Notes: generated by a model not told the origin, from the sequence alone. Shown: positions 1 to 8,855, counted from the first letter of the stretch. The stretch: 64,000 nt of DNA from Micromonospora sp045209745 (GCF_045209745.1 NZ_CP109273.1:2108001-2172000); one strand, 5' to 3'. Made by a program: numbers and translations.

Positions 1-1
1 G

Positions 2-592
2 TCCTATGACGGGTCGAAGGGGGGCCGGACCCACCAGTCGCCCGGGGATGTGGCGCTCTTCGACTCGCTGGGCGACGGTTGGACGGTGCGGGTGCCCGGC
101 CACCCGGACGAGGTCGTACCGCTGCTCCGTAACGCCGCGACCACCGACGAACCGGTCTACCTACGACTCAGCGAGCAGCGCAACGCCCAGGCGCACCCGG
201 ACGCCGACCGGCTACGGGTGCTCCGGCAGGGCGGAACGAACGCGCCGCTCGTGGTTGCCGTCGGGCCGATGCTCGATCCCACCCTGGCGGCGACCGAGGG
301 AATGGACGTGACGGTCGCGTACACCCACACTCCCCGGCCGTTCGACACGCCCGGCCTCCGGGCGCTCGCCGGGACCGAGGTGGTGTTGGTCGAGCCGTAC
401 CTCGCGGGGACGTCGAGCGCGGTCGTCAGCCAGGCCCTGGCGGACGTGCCGCATCGACTGCTCACCCTCGGGGTGACTCAGACCGACCTGCGACGGTACG
501 GCGATCCGGCCGACCACGCCCGGTGGCACGGCCTCGACGCCGACGGCCTGCGGGGGTCGATCAGGGCGTTCCTGGGATCAGCGGGCGGATGA
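2..592 (+). CDS. Transketolase C-terminal subunit, 5' end cut by window edge
   Basis: The reading frame is open from the first bases, so only the C-terminal ~196 residues are present. It begins with a stretch containing GGRTHQSPGDVALF, which is the conserved end of the pyrimidine-binding domain of split or full-length transketolases. The transketolase C-terminal domain follows: PGHPDEVVPLLRNA, a YLRLSEQ strand, and VVLVEPYLAGTSSAVV. Transketolase-type enzymes use thiamine diphosphate to move two-carbon units between sugar phosphates. A split N/C pair is common in actinobacteria; the partner would lie before the window. The stop overlaps by 15 bases the end of the convergent GT2 gene. Family assignment is firm; substrate is not. 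Confidence 0.85.
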   Translation, partial: SYDGSKGGRTHQSPGDVALFDSLGDGWTVRVPGHPDEVVPLLRNAATTDEPVYLRLSEQRNAQAHPDADRLRVLRQGGTNAPLVVAVGPMLDPTLAATEGMDVTVAYTHTPRPFDTPGLRALAGTEVVLVEPYLAGTSSAVVSQALADVPHRLLTLGVTQTDLRRYGDPADHARWHGLDADGLRGSIRAFLGSAGG

Positions 593-1282
593 GGCGGCAG
601 GACGGCGGCGGGCGCGTTCCCGGCCGAGGATCCAGATCGCCTCGACGCCGTCCTTCCAGGTGATCTTCTTGCCCTCTTCCCGGCCACGTGCCCGGTAGCT
701 GATCGGCACCTCGTACGGTCGGATCCGGCGGCGCAGCAGCTTGCCGGTCACCTCGGCCTCCATGCCGAAGCCACGCGAACGCACCTCAAGCGACCGGTAG
801 AGCGCCACCGGCATCAGCTTGAAGCAGGTCTCCAGGTCGCCGATGTACGAGTTGAACAGCACGTTGGCCGCCATCGTGACGCCCTTGTTGCCCATCACAT
901 ACCAGAAGCTGTAGGCGCTGTGGCTGCCGAAGGTGCGATTGCCGTAGACCACCGTGGCCCGCCCGTCGAGCACCGGGTCGAGCAGCTTGGGGATGTCCTG
1001 CGGGTCGTACTCCAGGTCGGCGTCGAGGATGACCATGTAGTCGCCCTCCGCGCTGTCGACCGCCGTCTTGATGGCGGCACCCTTGCCGGCGTTGCGCTGG
1101 TGGGTGATGACCCGCAGGCGTGCGTCGTCGGCGCGACCGAGGACCTCGCCGGTGCCGTCCCGGCTGCCGTCGTCGACGACGACGAGCTCGATCTCGCAGG
1201 GGTAGTCGACCGCCAATGCCTGCTTGAGGGCATCCGCAATGCGTTCTTCCTCGTTGTAGACCGGCATGAGGATCGAGAGCTT
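578..1282 (-). CDS. Family 2 glycosyltransferase (DPM1/dolichyl-phosphate-mannose-synthase-like)
   Basis: This is a cytoplasmic GT-A glycosyltransferase of about 234 residues. It opens with KLSILMPVYNEEE, has the nucleotide-binding DDGSRDGTG near residue 37 and the metal-binding DADLEYDP near residue 87. The C-terminal part (YEVPISYRAR, EGKKITWKDG) is typical of polyprenyl-phosphate sugar synthases without C-terminal membrane helices. GTG at 1282 has a GGAG 6 nt upstream; an ATG at 1297 would add five residues but has no Shine-Dalgarno site. It is divergent from the membrane glycosyltransferase at 1410. The pair could act together, one loading a lipid carrier and the other using the lipid-linked sugar; this is inference from adjacency. 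Confidence 0.85.
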   Translation of the reverse strand, partial: KLSILMPVYNEEERIADALKQALAVDYPCEIELVVVDDGSRDGTGEVLGRADDARLRVITHQRNAGKGAAIKTAVDSAEGDYMVILDADLEYDPQDIPKLLDPVLDGRATVVYGNRTFGSHSAYSFWYVMGNKGVTMAANVLFNSYIGDLETCFKLMPVALYRSLEVRSRGFGMEAEVTGKLLRRRIRPYEVPISYRARGREEGKKITWKDGVEAIWILGRERARRRPAASSAR

Positions 1283-1409
1283 CACGGAAATCTCCATGGT
1301 GGCGGCGACACGTCAGGCATAGCCTAGCCTGGTTGCTTTGCGCGTCGCTTGCCGCCGCCGTCGGGCCGTCGGCGTGGCGCGCGCGGGCCGATGGTGTTTA
1401 CTTCCCGCC

Positions 1410-3647
1410 ATGTCGGCTGCCGGCTCCCTGCTCGCGGCGGTTCCTGCCGCCGCGGTGCTCCTGCTCACCGCCGCGATGAGGCCACGCACGGCCAGCGCGG
1501 TGGCACCGCTGCGGCTCGCCGTGGTGCGCGCCGCCCTGCTCAGCGGGGCGTACGCGGTGCTCGTCGTCGAGCTTCTCGGCGCGTTGCACGCGCTGACCCG
1601 GCCGGCGTTCGCTGCCGCCTGGCTGCTCTTCCTGGCCGCTGCCGCGACAGCGGTCGGTGTGCGGCGACGACGGGCCACGCGTCTCGCGCAGCCCACCGAA
1701 ACACCGCAACCGGTACCGGTCGGCGCCGTGGTGTCCGGTAGCAGCCCCGAGACGACCACCCCGGCCGTCGACAGCGGTGCGGCCGGGCCCGACACCGCAC
1801 GGAACCGGACCGGTCGGGCACCCTCCGGCCTGCTCGCCGTGGCGGTCGACGCCTGGCGTACGGCGGGTCGGGGCGAGCGGCTGCTCGCCGGCACGGTCGG
1901 TGGGCTGGTCCTGGTGGAGTTGCTGGTCGCGCTGCTGGCCGAGCCGAACAACTTCGACTCGCAGACGTACCACCTGCCGAAGGTGGAGCACTGGGTGGCC
2001 CAGGGCGACCTGGATTTCTGGCCCACCGCCATCCACCGGCAGGTGACCATCCCGCCCGGAGCCGAGTACCTGCTGCTGCACCTACGCCTGCTCACCGGCG
2101 GGGATCACCTGTACAACCTGGTGCAGTGGGCGGCCGGAGTGGTCTGCCTCCTGATGGCCGCACGGATCACCGCGCAACTCGGCGGCGGTCGGAGGGCCCA
2201 GTTGCTCACGGCGTTCGTGCTGGCGACCACGCCGATGGTGGTGCTCCAGGCGACCAGCACGCAGACCGACCTGGTCTGCGCGGCGTGGGTGGCCTGCGCG
2301 GCGACCCTGGCGCTGGACGGGCTGCAACGGCGGACCGGCTGGGGCACGCTGCTCGGGCTGGGTGCGGCCACCGGTCTGACCGCGGTGACCAAGACCAGCG
2401 GCCTGATCGCGGTGGGTCCGCTGCTGGTGCTCTGGGGGTTGGCCCAGCTCAGGCTGGCCCGGGCCGAGAGCACGGCACCGGCCGGCCCGGCTACGGCTAC
2501 GGCTACGGCTACGGCTACGGCTACCGAGGGTCGGCAACGCCGGGCGGTTGGCGGGCTGGCCCGCACGGTCAGCGGTTCGGTGCTGATCCTGCTGGTCGCG
2601 GCCGTGGTGGTCGGCCCGTTCCTGGCCCGGGTGACCGCCGAGTTCGGGCACCCGCTGGGGCCACCCCGGCTCCGCGAGTCGATCCCGATGGAACGGCACG
2701 ACCCGGCGTCGATCCTGGTCAACGCTCTGCGGATCGGGCACACGGCGTTCGACACGCCGCTGGCGCCCCTACGCCGGGCCGGAGCTGAGGCGATCATCGA
2801 CGGCGCGGGCGCGATCGGGGTCGACCCGCAGGACCGCGCGATCACCTTCGGTCGGGAGGTCTTTCCGGTGCCGGCCTGGTATCCGGACGAGGACCGGGTG
2901 GCGTTTCCCCTGGCCGGGGCACTGGCTGCGATCGGTGCGATCGTCGCGATCGCCCGTCCGCGCCGGATCGACGCCGAGCAGACCGGGCCGCTGCGCGCGT
3001 ACGCGGTGGTGGCGCTGACCACCGTCCTGCTGCACACCTCGATGATCAAGTGGCAGCCGTGGGGGAATCGGCTGATCCTCTACGCCCTGGTGCTCGCGGT
3101 GCCGCTGGCCGGGCTCTGGCTGGACGCGCTTCTCCGTCGGCGGGCGGGCGGCGCCACGGCGGCGGCGGCGGTTGACCGTGGGCGGCGATCGGTGGCCACG
3201 CTGGTGGCCGTCTCCGTGCTGGCTGCCTCGGCGTTGGCCGGGGTGCTCGCCCTGTCGTACGGCTTTCCACGGCGGCTGGTCGGCGCTGGCTCGGTCTTCA
3301 CCACCTCGGACTGGGACACCCGGTTCCTACGCCGCCCACAGTGGGCCGACGAGTTCCGCTGGGCCGCTACGGCGGCCCGCGACAGTGGTGCCCGACGGAT
3401 CGGGCTGGTGCAGCAGAACGACAACTGGGAGTACCCGTGGTGGCTGCTGCTGCGGCAGCCGGACGGGCGCTCGCCGGAACTGGTGGCGTTGCAGTCGGTG
3501 CTGCCGGATCGGCCGCCGGCCGATCCCTCCTCGGTCGACGCGATCGTCTGCACCGGTAGCCAGCCGGCCTGCGCGAAGCTGGTCCCGGCCGGCTGGCGGC
3601 TGGAGTTCCGCGGTTACGTCGGCTACGCGCTGCCGCCGGGCCGCTGA
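1410..3647 (+). CDS. Polytopic membrane protein, GT-C / family 39-like glycosyltransferase
   Basis: The predicted protein has about 745 residues, with alternating hydrophobic segments through most of its length and a non-membrane C-terminal region. The first periplasmic-loop motif, NNFDSQTYHLPKVEHW followed by a conserved HRQVTIPPGAEYLL, resembles GT-C enzymes that use polyprenyl-phosphate sugars, with an acidic residue in the first loop. A start at 1338 would add 24 arginine-rich residues and looks wrong; ATG 1410 begins directly at the first membrane helix. An (AT)6 stretch lies in a variable loop near residue 362 (see repeat). The upstream GT2 enzyme is divergent. The acceptor is unknown; it may be a glycan or a secreted protein. 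Confidence 0.7.
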   Translation: MSAAGSLLAAVPAAAVLLLTAAMRPRTASAVAPLRLAVVRAALLSGAYAVLVVELLGALHALTRPAFAAAWLLFLAAAATAVGVRRRRATRLAQPTETPQPVPVGAVVSGSSPETTTPAVDSGAAGPDTARNRTGRAPSGLLAVAVDAWRTAGRGERLLAGTVGGLVLVELLVALLAEPNNFDSQTYHLPKVEHWVAQGDLDFWPTAIHRQVTIPPGAEYLLLHLRLLTGGDHLYNLVQWAAGVVCLLMAARITAQLGGGRRAQLLTAFVLATTPMVVLQATSTQTDLVCAAWVACAATLALDGLQRRTGWGTLLGLGAATGLTAVTKTSGLIAVGPLLVLWGLAQLRLARAESTAPAGPATATATATATATEGRQRRAVGGLARTVSGSVLILLVAAVVVGPFLARVTAEFGHPLGPPRLRESIPMERHDPASILVNALRIGHTAFDTPLAPLRRAGAEAIIDGAGAIGVDPQDRAITFGREVFPVPAWYPDEDRVAFPLAGALAAIGAIVAIARPRRIDAEQTGPLRAYAVVALTTVLLHTSMIKWQPWGNRLILYALVLAVPLAGLWLDALLRRRAGGATAAAAVDRGRRSVATLVAVSVLAASALAGVLALSYGFPRRLVGAGSVFTTSDWDTRFLRRPQWADEFRWAATAARDSGARRIGLVQQNDNWEYPWWLLLRQPDGRSPELVALQSVLPDRPPADPSSVDAIVCTGSQPACAKLVPAGWRLEFRGYVGYALPPGR
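2489..2524 (+). repeat. Hexanucleotide microsatellite (GGCTAC)6 inside the GT-C gene
   Basis: Six perfect copies of GGCTAC in tandem encode six Ala-Thr dipeptides in a loop between membrane segments. Because the unit is two codons long, gain or loss of copies changes loop length without breaking the frame. Confidence 0.9.
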
Positions 3648-3743
3648 CCCGGCGGGTCCGCTGCCGCGCGCCTTGCCGCCCGGATAGTCCGATCCGGGCG
3701 GTTCAGCATTCCGCGCCCAAGGATCCGAGGTGCATTCACATCC

Positions 3744-3771
3744 GTTGATCCGCACGTTACCGTCTGGTAAC
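3744..3771 (+). promoter_or_regulatory. Putative promoter/operator of the secreted SGNH hydrolase
   Basis: A perfect dyad GTTACC-N4-GGTAAC lies at 3756-3771, about 40 bases before the start codon of the SGNH hydrolase. A TTGATC (3744-3749) lies 16 bases upstream of the right half (3766-3771) and could be a -35. A repressor bound to the dyad would cover the expected -10. The regulator is not identifiable from the site. Confidence 0.4.
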
Positions 3772-3811
3772 TCAATCGACGTCCTGCGATTGAGGCGAAA
3801 GGAGTGCGTCG

Positions 3812-5413
3812 ATGCCTGCAATCCCCGCCAGGCCCGAACGCGCGACCCGACGACGGGCCATCACCGTCGCCGTCGCCGTCGCCGCTCTCGTCCTACCGAT
3901 GCTCGCCGGGCCCGCCGCCCCCGCCAGCGCCGCCGACCGTCCGGCCGTCCAACCACTCCCCGCCAACCTTGAGGCCATCCGGGCCGCCGAAGCCACCGCC
4001 CTCTACGGCAGCCCGCAGATCCGCCCGATCGACCAACGCCGCACCGCGCTGATCACCATGGGCGACAGCGAGATCTCCGGCGAAGGAGTCGGCAACTACG
4101 TCCCCGGCACCCACCAGGACGGCAACTGGTGCGACCGCTCGTACGACCAGGCGGTGTTCCGCACCGGCATCACGTCCGACGCGCAGTACAACATCGCCTG
4201 CTCCGGTGCCACCCCGTGGAACCTCATCGCCGGCGGCCCGACTCAGCACAACGAGCTGAACCAGGGCGACTACCTGGGCATCAAGGCGCGCAACACGCAC
4301 GTGAAGCTGATCTGGGTGGTGGTCGGCGCGAACGGTGACGGCACCATCCAGTTCGGACCGGTCGCCACCGACTGCGCCATCCGCCGGGTCCTGTTCCAGG
4401 GGGTCTGCTACCCCACCTACACCGACCAGTGGACGATCCGCACCGACGGCAGCCGGCAAGCCGTGGAATCGGCGCTCACCGACATCCGGAAGACCATGAC
4501 CAACGCCGGCTACCTGCGGTCGGACTACGAGCTGGTGCTGATGTCGTACCCGAGCCCGGGCAGTCCCGACGTGGAGGACAACCCGAACTTCCCCGGCTGG
4601 TACTCCGGCGGCTGCCTGCTCTACCTGGCCGACGCCGCGTTCGCCCGGAACAAGGCGGTGCCGCTGTTCGAGTCGGCGCTGCGGTCGGCTGCGGCGAACA
4701 CCGGCACCCGCTACCTGGACGCCAGCCGGCTCTTCCACGGGCACGAGGTGTGCACCGACAACACCTCGGTCCGCGGCCTCTTCATCGAGATCGGGATCTG
4801 GAACGAGAACGCCGCCCGCCAGTCGTTCCACCCCAACGCCCGTGGGCACGGCATGTTCGCCCAGTGCATCACCCAGTTCTGGAACTCCGGCCAGGATCGG
4901 GCCAGCTGCGTCGACCCGGCCAGCACCGGCGGCGGCGTGCTCTACCCGGGGCTGCTGGAGTTCAAGCAGCTGCGCAACCTGGCCACCGGCACCTGCGTCG
5001 ACGGCAAGGGGTACGACTCCCGCAACGGCACCGTGCAGCAGCCGTACTCCTGCCACGGTGGGCGTAACCAGGGCTTCTGGTACGACCAGAACCGGCGGTC
5101 GCTGCACTCGGAGCTCTCCCACGACCGCTGCCTCGACGTCGCCAACAGCTCGATGACCTCCGGCACCGCGGTCAACATCTACGACTGCAACGGCAGCGCC
5201 GCCCAGCAGTTCGTCTTCGCCGGCAACCAGCTCAAGCCGGCTGCGGCGAGCAACCTCTGCGTGGCGTTCGACAGCCCCTGGCTGGGCACCCCTCGGCTGC
5301 GGTTGACCGGGTGCTCCAGCAGCACCCGGCAACAGTGGTCGTTCGAGTCCCGTACCGCCGCCAATCCGGTCGGCTACGGTCACGACGACTTCATCGGCTC
5401 CCGCGTCTACTGA
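3812..5413 (+). CDS. Secreted SGNH/GDSL-type hydrolase with C-terminal ricin-B lectin domain
   Basis: The 533-residue protein starts at ATG 3812 behind an AAAGGAG at 3798-3804. It has an arginine-rich n-region, a hydrophobic core and an APASA-A cleavage site near residue 40, so it is exported. The hydrolase domain shows GDSEISGEG (nucleophile Ser86, block I), GANGDG (block III-like) and SFHPNARGHG near residue 343 (block V, catalytic His). From about residue 385 a beta-trefoil of the ricin-B type follows (RNLATGTCVDGKG, RCLDVANSS, and a QQW-type end), which usually binds carbohydrate. The layout suggests an esterase targeted to polysaccharide or cell-wall glycan. It stands alone, followed by a strong terminator. 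The substrate is unknown. Confidence 0.8.
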   Translation: MPAIPARPERATRRRAITVAVAVAALVLPMLAGPAAPASAADRPAVQPLPANLEAIRAAEATALYGSPQIRPIDQRRTALITMGDSEISGEGVGNYVPGTHQDGNWCDRSYDQAVFRTGITSDAQYNIACSGATPWNLIAGGPTQHNELNQGDYLGIKARNTHVKLIWVVVGANGDGTIQFGPVATDCAIRRVLFQGVCYPTYTDQWTIRTDGSRQAVESALTDIRKTMTNAGYLRSDYELVLMSYPSPGSPDVEDNPNFPGWYSGGCLLYLADAAFARNKAVPLFESALRSAAANTGTRYLDASRLFHGHEVCTDNTSVRGLFIEIGIWNENAARQSFHPNARGHGMFAQCITQFWNSGQDRASCVDPASTGGGVLYPGLLEFKQLRNLATGTCVDGKGYDSRNGTVQQPYSCHGGRNQGFWYDQNRRSLHSELSHDRCLDVANSSMTSGTAVNIYDCNGSAAQQFVFAGNQLKPAAASNLCVAFDSPWLGTPRLRLTGCSSSTRQQWSFESRTAANPVGYGHDDFIGSRVY

Positions 5414-5417
5414 CGAA

Positions 5418-5450
5418 CGAGGGGCCCCTGCTCGACACAGGGGCCCCTCG
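5418..5450. terminator. Bidirectional hairpin terminator with GGGGCCCC core
   Basis: A perfect 13-bp stem (CGAGGGGCCCCTG paired with CAGGGGCCCCTCG) encloses a 7-nt loop and is followed by TTT. It sits between the convergent SGNH hydrolase (stop 5413) and the lipoprotein gene (stop 5453), so it can serve both. Confidence 0.85.
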
Positions 5451-5452
5451 TT

Positions 5453-6049
5453 TCACTTCGTGCGGGGGATGAGGACGAGTCGGGCCACACCCTTGTCGCC
5501 GTCCTTCGCGCCGGCGACGCCGAGCGTCGCGCCGACCTTGACCTCGCTCGGCTGCACGGTCGCGCGCCGCTCGACGACCCGCAGGTCGGCGCCAAAGGTC
5601 CAGGTCATGGTGAAGCCGTCGGTGGACTTGACGGTCATCGAGTCGCCGTCGATCGCGGTCACCTCGCCGCGCTGCACGACGACGGTCTGCGTACCGTCCT
5701 TGGTCTGCACCACCGCCTCACCGTGCAGGGTGTTCTTGCGCAGCAGTACGCGGGCCTGGCGGCGCTTGCGCCACTCCTCGCCGCGCTTCTCCCGGGCCTT
5801 GTCCTGGGCCGTGGGTGCGGCACCCGGCGCCGGGGTGGCCGGCGCGGCGACGGTCTGCACGTCCAGGTCGTTGGCGTCGAAGCCCATCGCGGCCAGCGCC
5901 TGGCCCTCCACACCCAGCGCGGCGGCGACCTCGACAGCGGCCTCCCGAGCGGGCTGGCTGGCCACCTCGGCCGCACCGCAGCCGGTGAGACCGAGCGCGA
6001 CAGCCGCCAGTAATGCCGTGGTGCCGGTGGCAAATCCCCAACGTGGCAT
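5453..6049 (-). CDS. Lipoprotein, last gene of a two-component operon
   Basis: ATG 6049 follows a GAGAGGGA site. The 198-residue product has a short hydrophobic signal ending in a lipobox (LTGC), so it is expected to be anchored outside the membrane. The middle is charged and helical (KAREKRGEEWRKRRQ). The C-terminal ~80 residues form a small beta-rich domain (VVVQRGEVTAIDGDSMTVKS), similar in style to DUF5666-type OB-like domains. It starts 57 bases after the histidine kinase stop, in the same orientation. It may be a target or a sensing accessory of that kinase. Its function is not known. Confidence 0.7.
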   Translation of the reverse strand: MPRWGFATGTTALLAAVALGLTGCGAAEVASQPAREAAVEVAAALGVEGQALAAMGFDANDLDVQTVAAPATPAPGAAPTAQDKAREKRGEEWRKRRQARVLLRKNTLHGEAVVQTKDGTQTVVVQRGEVTAIDGDSMTVKSTDGFTMTWTFGADLRVVERRATVQPSEVKVGATLGVAGAKDGDKGVARLVLIPRTK

Positions 6050-6105
6050 GACGTTCCCTCTCGTCCGTGGAGGCCAAAGCATCCCCTCCGATGACGAGCG
6101 CAGCG

Positions 6106-7572
6106 TCAGGCCGATGTTCGAGCCAGGTAAGGATCACCGGGCAGCCGGACCGTGAAGGCGGCACCGCCCTCCGGTGCGTGCCCTGCGGCGATCTCCCCGC
6201 CCAGTCGGCGGACCAGCCCAGCGGCCAGCGCCAGGCCCAGACCGCTGCCCACCTTGCGCACTCCCCGGTAGCGCTGGTGCAGCGCACCGCGTTCGAACGC
6301 CACCGCCAGGTCGTCGTCGGTGAAGCCGGGCCCGCCGTCCCGGACCTCCAACACACCGCCGAAGGCCGGATCCGCGCCAGCCGGCCGGACCGCGAGCACC
6401 ACCGGCGACCCCGGGGGTACGACCCGGAGCGCGTTCTCCAGCAACCCGTCCAGCACCTGCCGGATCCGCCCGGGATCGGTGTACGCGGGCACCGGCTGAC
6501 CGGGCGTCTCCACCCGGAACGGCACCCCCACGGCCGCGCACCGGCCGGACCAGGTCGGCTCCGCGTCCAGGGCCAACTGGGTCAGGTCCACCGGCACCGG
6601 TTCGAGAGGAAAGTCGGCGGCCTCCAGCCGAGCCAGCGCCAGCAGATCGCCGATCAGCCGGTCCAGGTGTTGGGCCTCGGCCAGCATCGTCCGGCCGGTG
6701 TCGACGGTGTCATCCGCGCCGAGCACCCCGTCGGCGAGCGCCTCGGCGTACCCCCGGATCGCGGTCAGCGGGGTGCGCAGTTCGTGCGAGACGGACAGCA
6801 GGAACTCCCGCTGTCGGCCCTCGCTGGTTGCCAGCGCGCCGGCCAACCCGTTCAACGCCTCGGCCAGGTCGGCGACCTCGTCCGGCGGCTCGACCGGCAC
6901 CCGGACGGCACGGTCGCCGGCACGTAGCCGGGCGGCGGCGGTGGCCGCGACGCGGATCGGCCGGGCCAGCCGGCGGGCCAGCAGCAGCCCCGCCACCACA
7001 CCGGCGGCCAACCCGGCCAGGAGCGGCAACCAGAGGCTGAGCAGCACCTGGGTCCACAGCCCGTTCGCCGAGGGACGGGAGAGCACCACCCCGTTACCGC
7101 CTGCCAACGCCCGGCCCTCGACCAGGGCACGTTTGCCGTTGACAGGGCGCCGGACCGACACGTTGCGGCCCTGCTCGATCCGCTGCACCACCCGGGCTGG
7201 CAGGCCCGGCCGGTCGACCACCCCGCGCCTGATCAGGTACGCGTCGATGCCCTGGTTGCGCAGTTGCTGGATGAGCCGCTCCTCGTCGGCGCTGCGACCC
7301 CGGTCCAGGCGGGTCCGCAACACCTCGGCGGCGAGCCGAGCCTGCGCGGAGAGCGCCTCCTGATCGCGTCGCTCCGCGCCGCGGATCGCCAACGGCACCG
7401 CGACGATCGCGGTGACCAGCACCGACACCAGCGCCACCGCGCAGGTGACCAGCACCGCCCGAGCGGTCAGCGTACGGCCGAACCGGCTACGTCGAGGTGC
7501 CGGCGGTGGGCGGGTGCCGACCACCGGCAGGGCCATGGTCGGCGGCTCGGCGCGCCCGGAATGGTCAGGCAT
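6106..7572 (-). CDS. Membrane sensor histidine kinase (HAMP, HisKA, HATPase)
   Basis: The 488-residue kinase has a proline-rich cytoplasmic N-terminus, a first helix near residues 38-62, an extracytoplasmic domain to ~175, a second helix at ~176-200, a HAMP linker, and the phospho-acceptor box SVSHELRTPLTAI with His263. The N box, EVRDGGPGFTDDD and GSGLGLAL complete an intact HATPase domain. The ATG overlaps the end of the response-regulator gene by 8 bases, so the two are translationally coupled. The sensed signal is unknown. The following lipoprotein gene may belong to the same circuit. Confidence 0.9.
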   Translation of the reverse strand: MPDHSGRAEPPTMALPVVGTRPPPAPRRSRFGRTLTARAVLVTCAVALVSVLVTAIVAVPLAIRGAERRDQEALSAQARLAAEVLRTRLDRGRSADEERLIQQLRNQGIDAYLIRRGVVDRPGLPARVVQRIEQGRNVSVRRPVNGKRALVEGRALAGGNGVVLSRPSANGLWTQVLLSLWLPLLAGLAAGVVAGLLLARRLARPIRVAATAAARLRAGDRAVRVPVEPPDEVADLAEALNGLAGALATSEGRQREFLLSVSHELRTPLTAIRGYAEALADGVLGADDTVDTGRTMLAEAQHLDRLIGDLLALARLEAADFPLEPVPVDLTQLALDAEPTWSGRCAAVGVPFRVETPGQPVPAYTDPGRIRQVLDGLLENALRVVPPGSPVVLAVRPAGADPAFGGVLEVRDGGPGFTDDDLAVAFERGALHQRYRGVRKVGSGLGLALAAGLVRRLGGEIAAGHAPEGGAAFTVRLPGDPYLARTSA

Positions 7573-8257
7573 CGACCGCGTACCCCACGCCGCGATGGGT
7601 CCGGATCACGCTGGTAGGGCCGAGCTTCGCCCGCACCTGGGCGACGTGCACGTCAACGGTGCGAGTGCCGGCGTGCGCCGCGTAACCCCAGACCCCGGCC
7701 AGCAACTCCTCCCGGCTGAAGACCCGGCCCGGCCGGGACATCAGGTAGGCCAGCAGGTCGAACTCGGTGGAGGTGAGCTGCACCGGGACGCCTGCGGCGG
7801 TCACCGTCCGGCGGGCCGGGTCGAGCGTCACCGGGCCGACGACGCGCGGCCGGTCCGCGCCCACCGGGCCGCCGGCGGAACGGCGCAGCACCGCGCGTAC
7901 CCGGGCGACCAGCTCCCGTGGGCTGAACGGCTTGGTGACGTAGTCGTCGGCGCCCAACTCCAGGCCGACGATCCGATCCACCTCGTCGTCCCGGGCGGTG
8001 AGGAAGATGACCGGGGTCCAGTCACCGTCCTCGCGCAGCCGGCGGCAGATCTCGGTGCCGGGCAGGCCCGGCAGCGCGATGTCCAGGACGCAGGCCACCG
8101 GGCGCAGTCGGCGGGCGGCGCTCAGGCCAGCGTCACCGTCGCGTTCCAGGTGGACGCCGAACCCGTCGCGGGTCAGGTACAACCGGACCAGGTCGGCGAT
8201 GGCCCGCTCGTCCTCGACCACGAGGACGAGCCCGCGGTGCGGCGGTTCGACGGTCAC
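7565..8257 (-). CDS. OmpR/PhoB-type response regulator
   Basis: The 230-residue protein has a receiver domain with the acidic pocket VVEDE, the phospho-acceptor Asp59 in CVLDIALPGLPG and a switch lysine in YVTKPF. A winged-helix DNA-binding domain of the OmpR type follows (FDLLAYLMSRPGRVFSREELL, TVDVHVAQVRAKLG, GVGYAV). The start is GTG 8257, with an AATCAT hexamer 6 nt upstream, which fits the leaderless pattern seen across this window. It is the first gene of the regulator-kinase-lipoprotein operon. Confidence 0.92.
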   Translation of the reverse strand: MTVEPPHRGLVLVVEDERAIADLVRLYLTRDGFGVHLERDGDAGLSAARRLRPVACVLDIALPGLPGTEICRRLREDGDWTPVIFLTARDDEVDRIVGLELGADDYVTKPFSPRELVARVRAVLRRSAGGPVGADRPRVVGPVTLDPARRTVTAAGVPVQLTSTEFDLLAYLMSRPGRVFSREELLAGVWGYAAHAGTRTVDVHVAQVRAKLGPTSVIRTHRGVGYAVDA

Positions 8258-8342
8258 CGGCCCATGATTGCCGACCCGGCGGGCTCGGCGCGATCGGTGC
8301 GTGTTCGGGTTCGGTAAAGACGGCGCCGAACCCGGTGGGGCG

Positions 8343-8855
8343 TCAGCTCACCACAGCGGGACGGAACACGCTGGGCCGCACGGCGACCGGCGCGTCACCG
8401 ATGGTGGCGACGATCCGCTCACGGGGCATCCGTAGGCGGGTCCGGAACGCGTGGTTGAGCAACGCGTCGAGCTGCCAGACCCGCTTCGGGTGACTCGTAC
8501 GGATCAGGAACCGCTCACGGATCCCGTCGATCGCGGTGGCCGCCAGCTCGACCGAGTGCAGCCGCGGGTCCGGGCTCCAGGTCACGTTGCTCAGCTCGCG
8601 CAACTCGGTGTTGAGGTGCAGGCGCAGTCGGTGCAGCAGTCGGGTCTGCTGGGTCACCACCAGGCTGCGGTGGGTGAGCAGCAGCAGGTAGTCGCCGGTG
8701 ACCGGGCGGTCGGCACGGCTGCAACGGGTGACCAGGATGGTGGCGTCACCGGAGCCGACACAGCGCCGGAAGACCGGCATGTGCCGGCTCACGGTCTGCA
8801 CGGCCAGGCCAGCCTCAGCGGCGGCGGGAAGGAACGTTCGGGAGAAGACGTCCAT
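8343..8855 (-). CDS. Conserved hypothetical protein with PH-like fold
   Basis: The predicted 170-residue protein starts at ATG 8855 behind GGGAAGG; a longer frame to 8918 lacks a better start. It has no signal peptide or membrane helix. The central stretch (YLLLLTHRSLVVTQQ, then ELRELSNVTWSPDP) looks like a bacterial PH-like beta barrel in which a 'tHRSLVVT' strand is followed by a helix. No catalytic motif is visible. It is separated from the OmpR-type regulator by 85 bases and has the same orientation. I do not recognise a function. Confidence 0.6.
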   Translation of the reverse strand: MDVFSRTFLPAAAEAGLAVQTVSRHMPVFRRCVGSGDATILVTRCSRADRPVTGDYLLLLTHRSLVVTQQTRLLHRLRLHLNTELRELSNVTWSPDPRLHSVELAATAIDGIRERFLIRTSHPKRVWQLDALLNHAFRTRLRMPRERIVATIGDAPVAVRPSVFRPAVVS

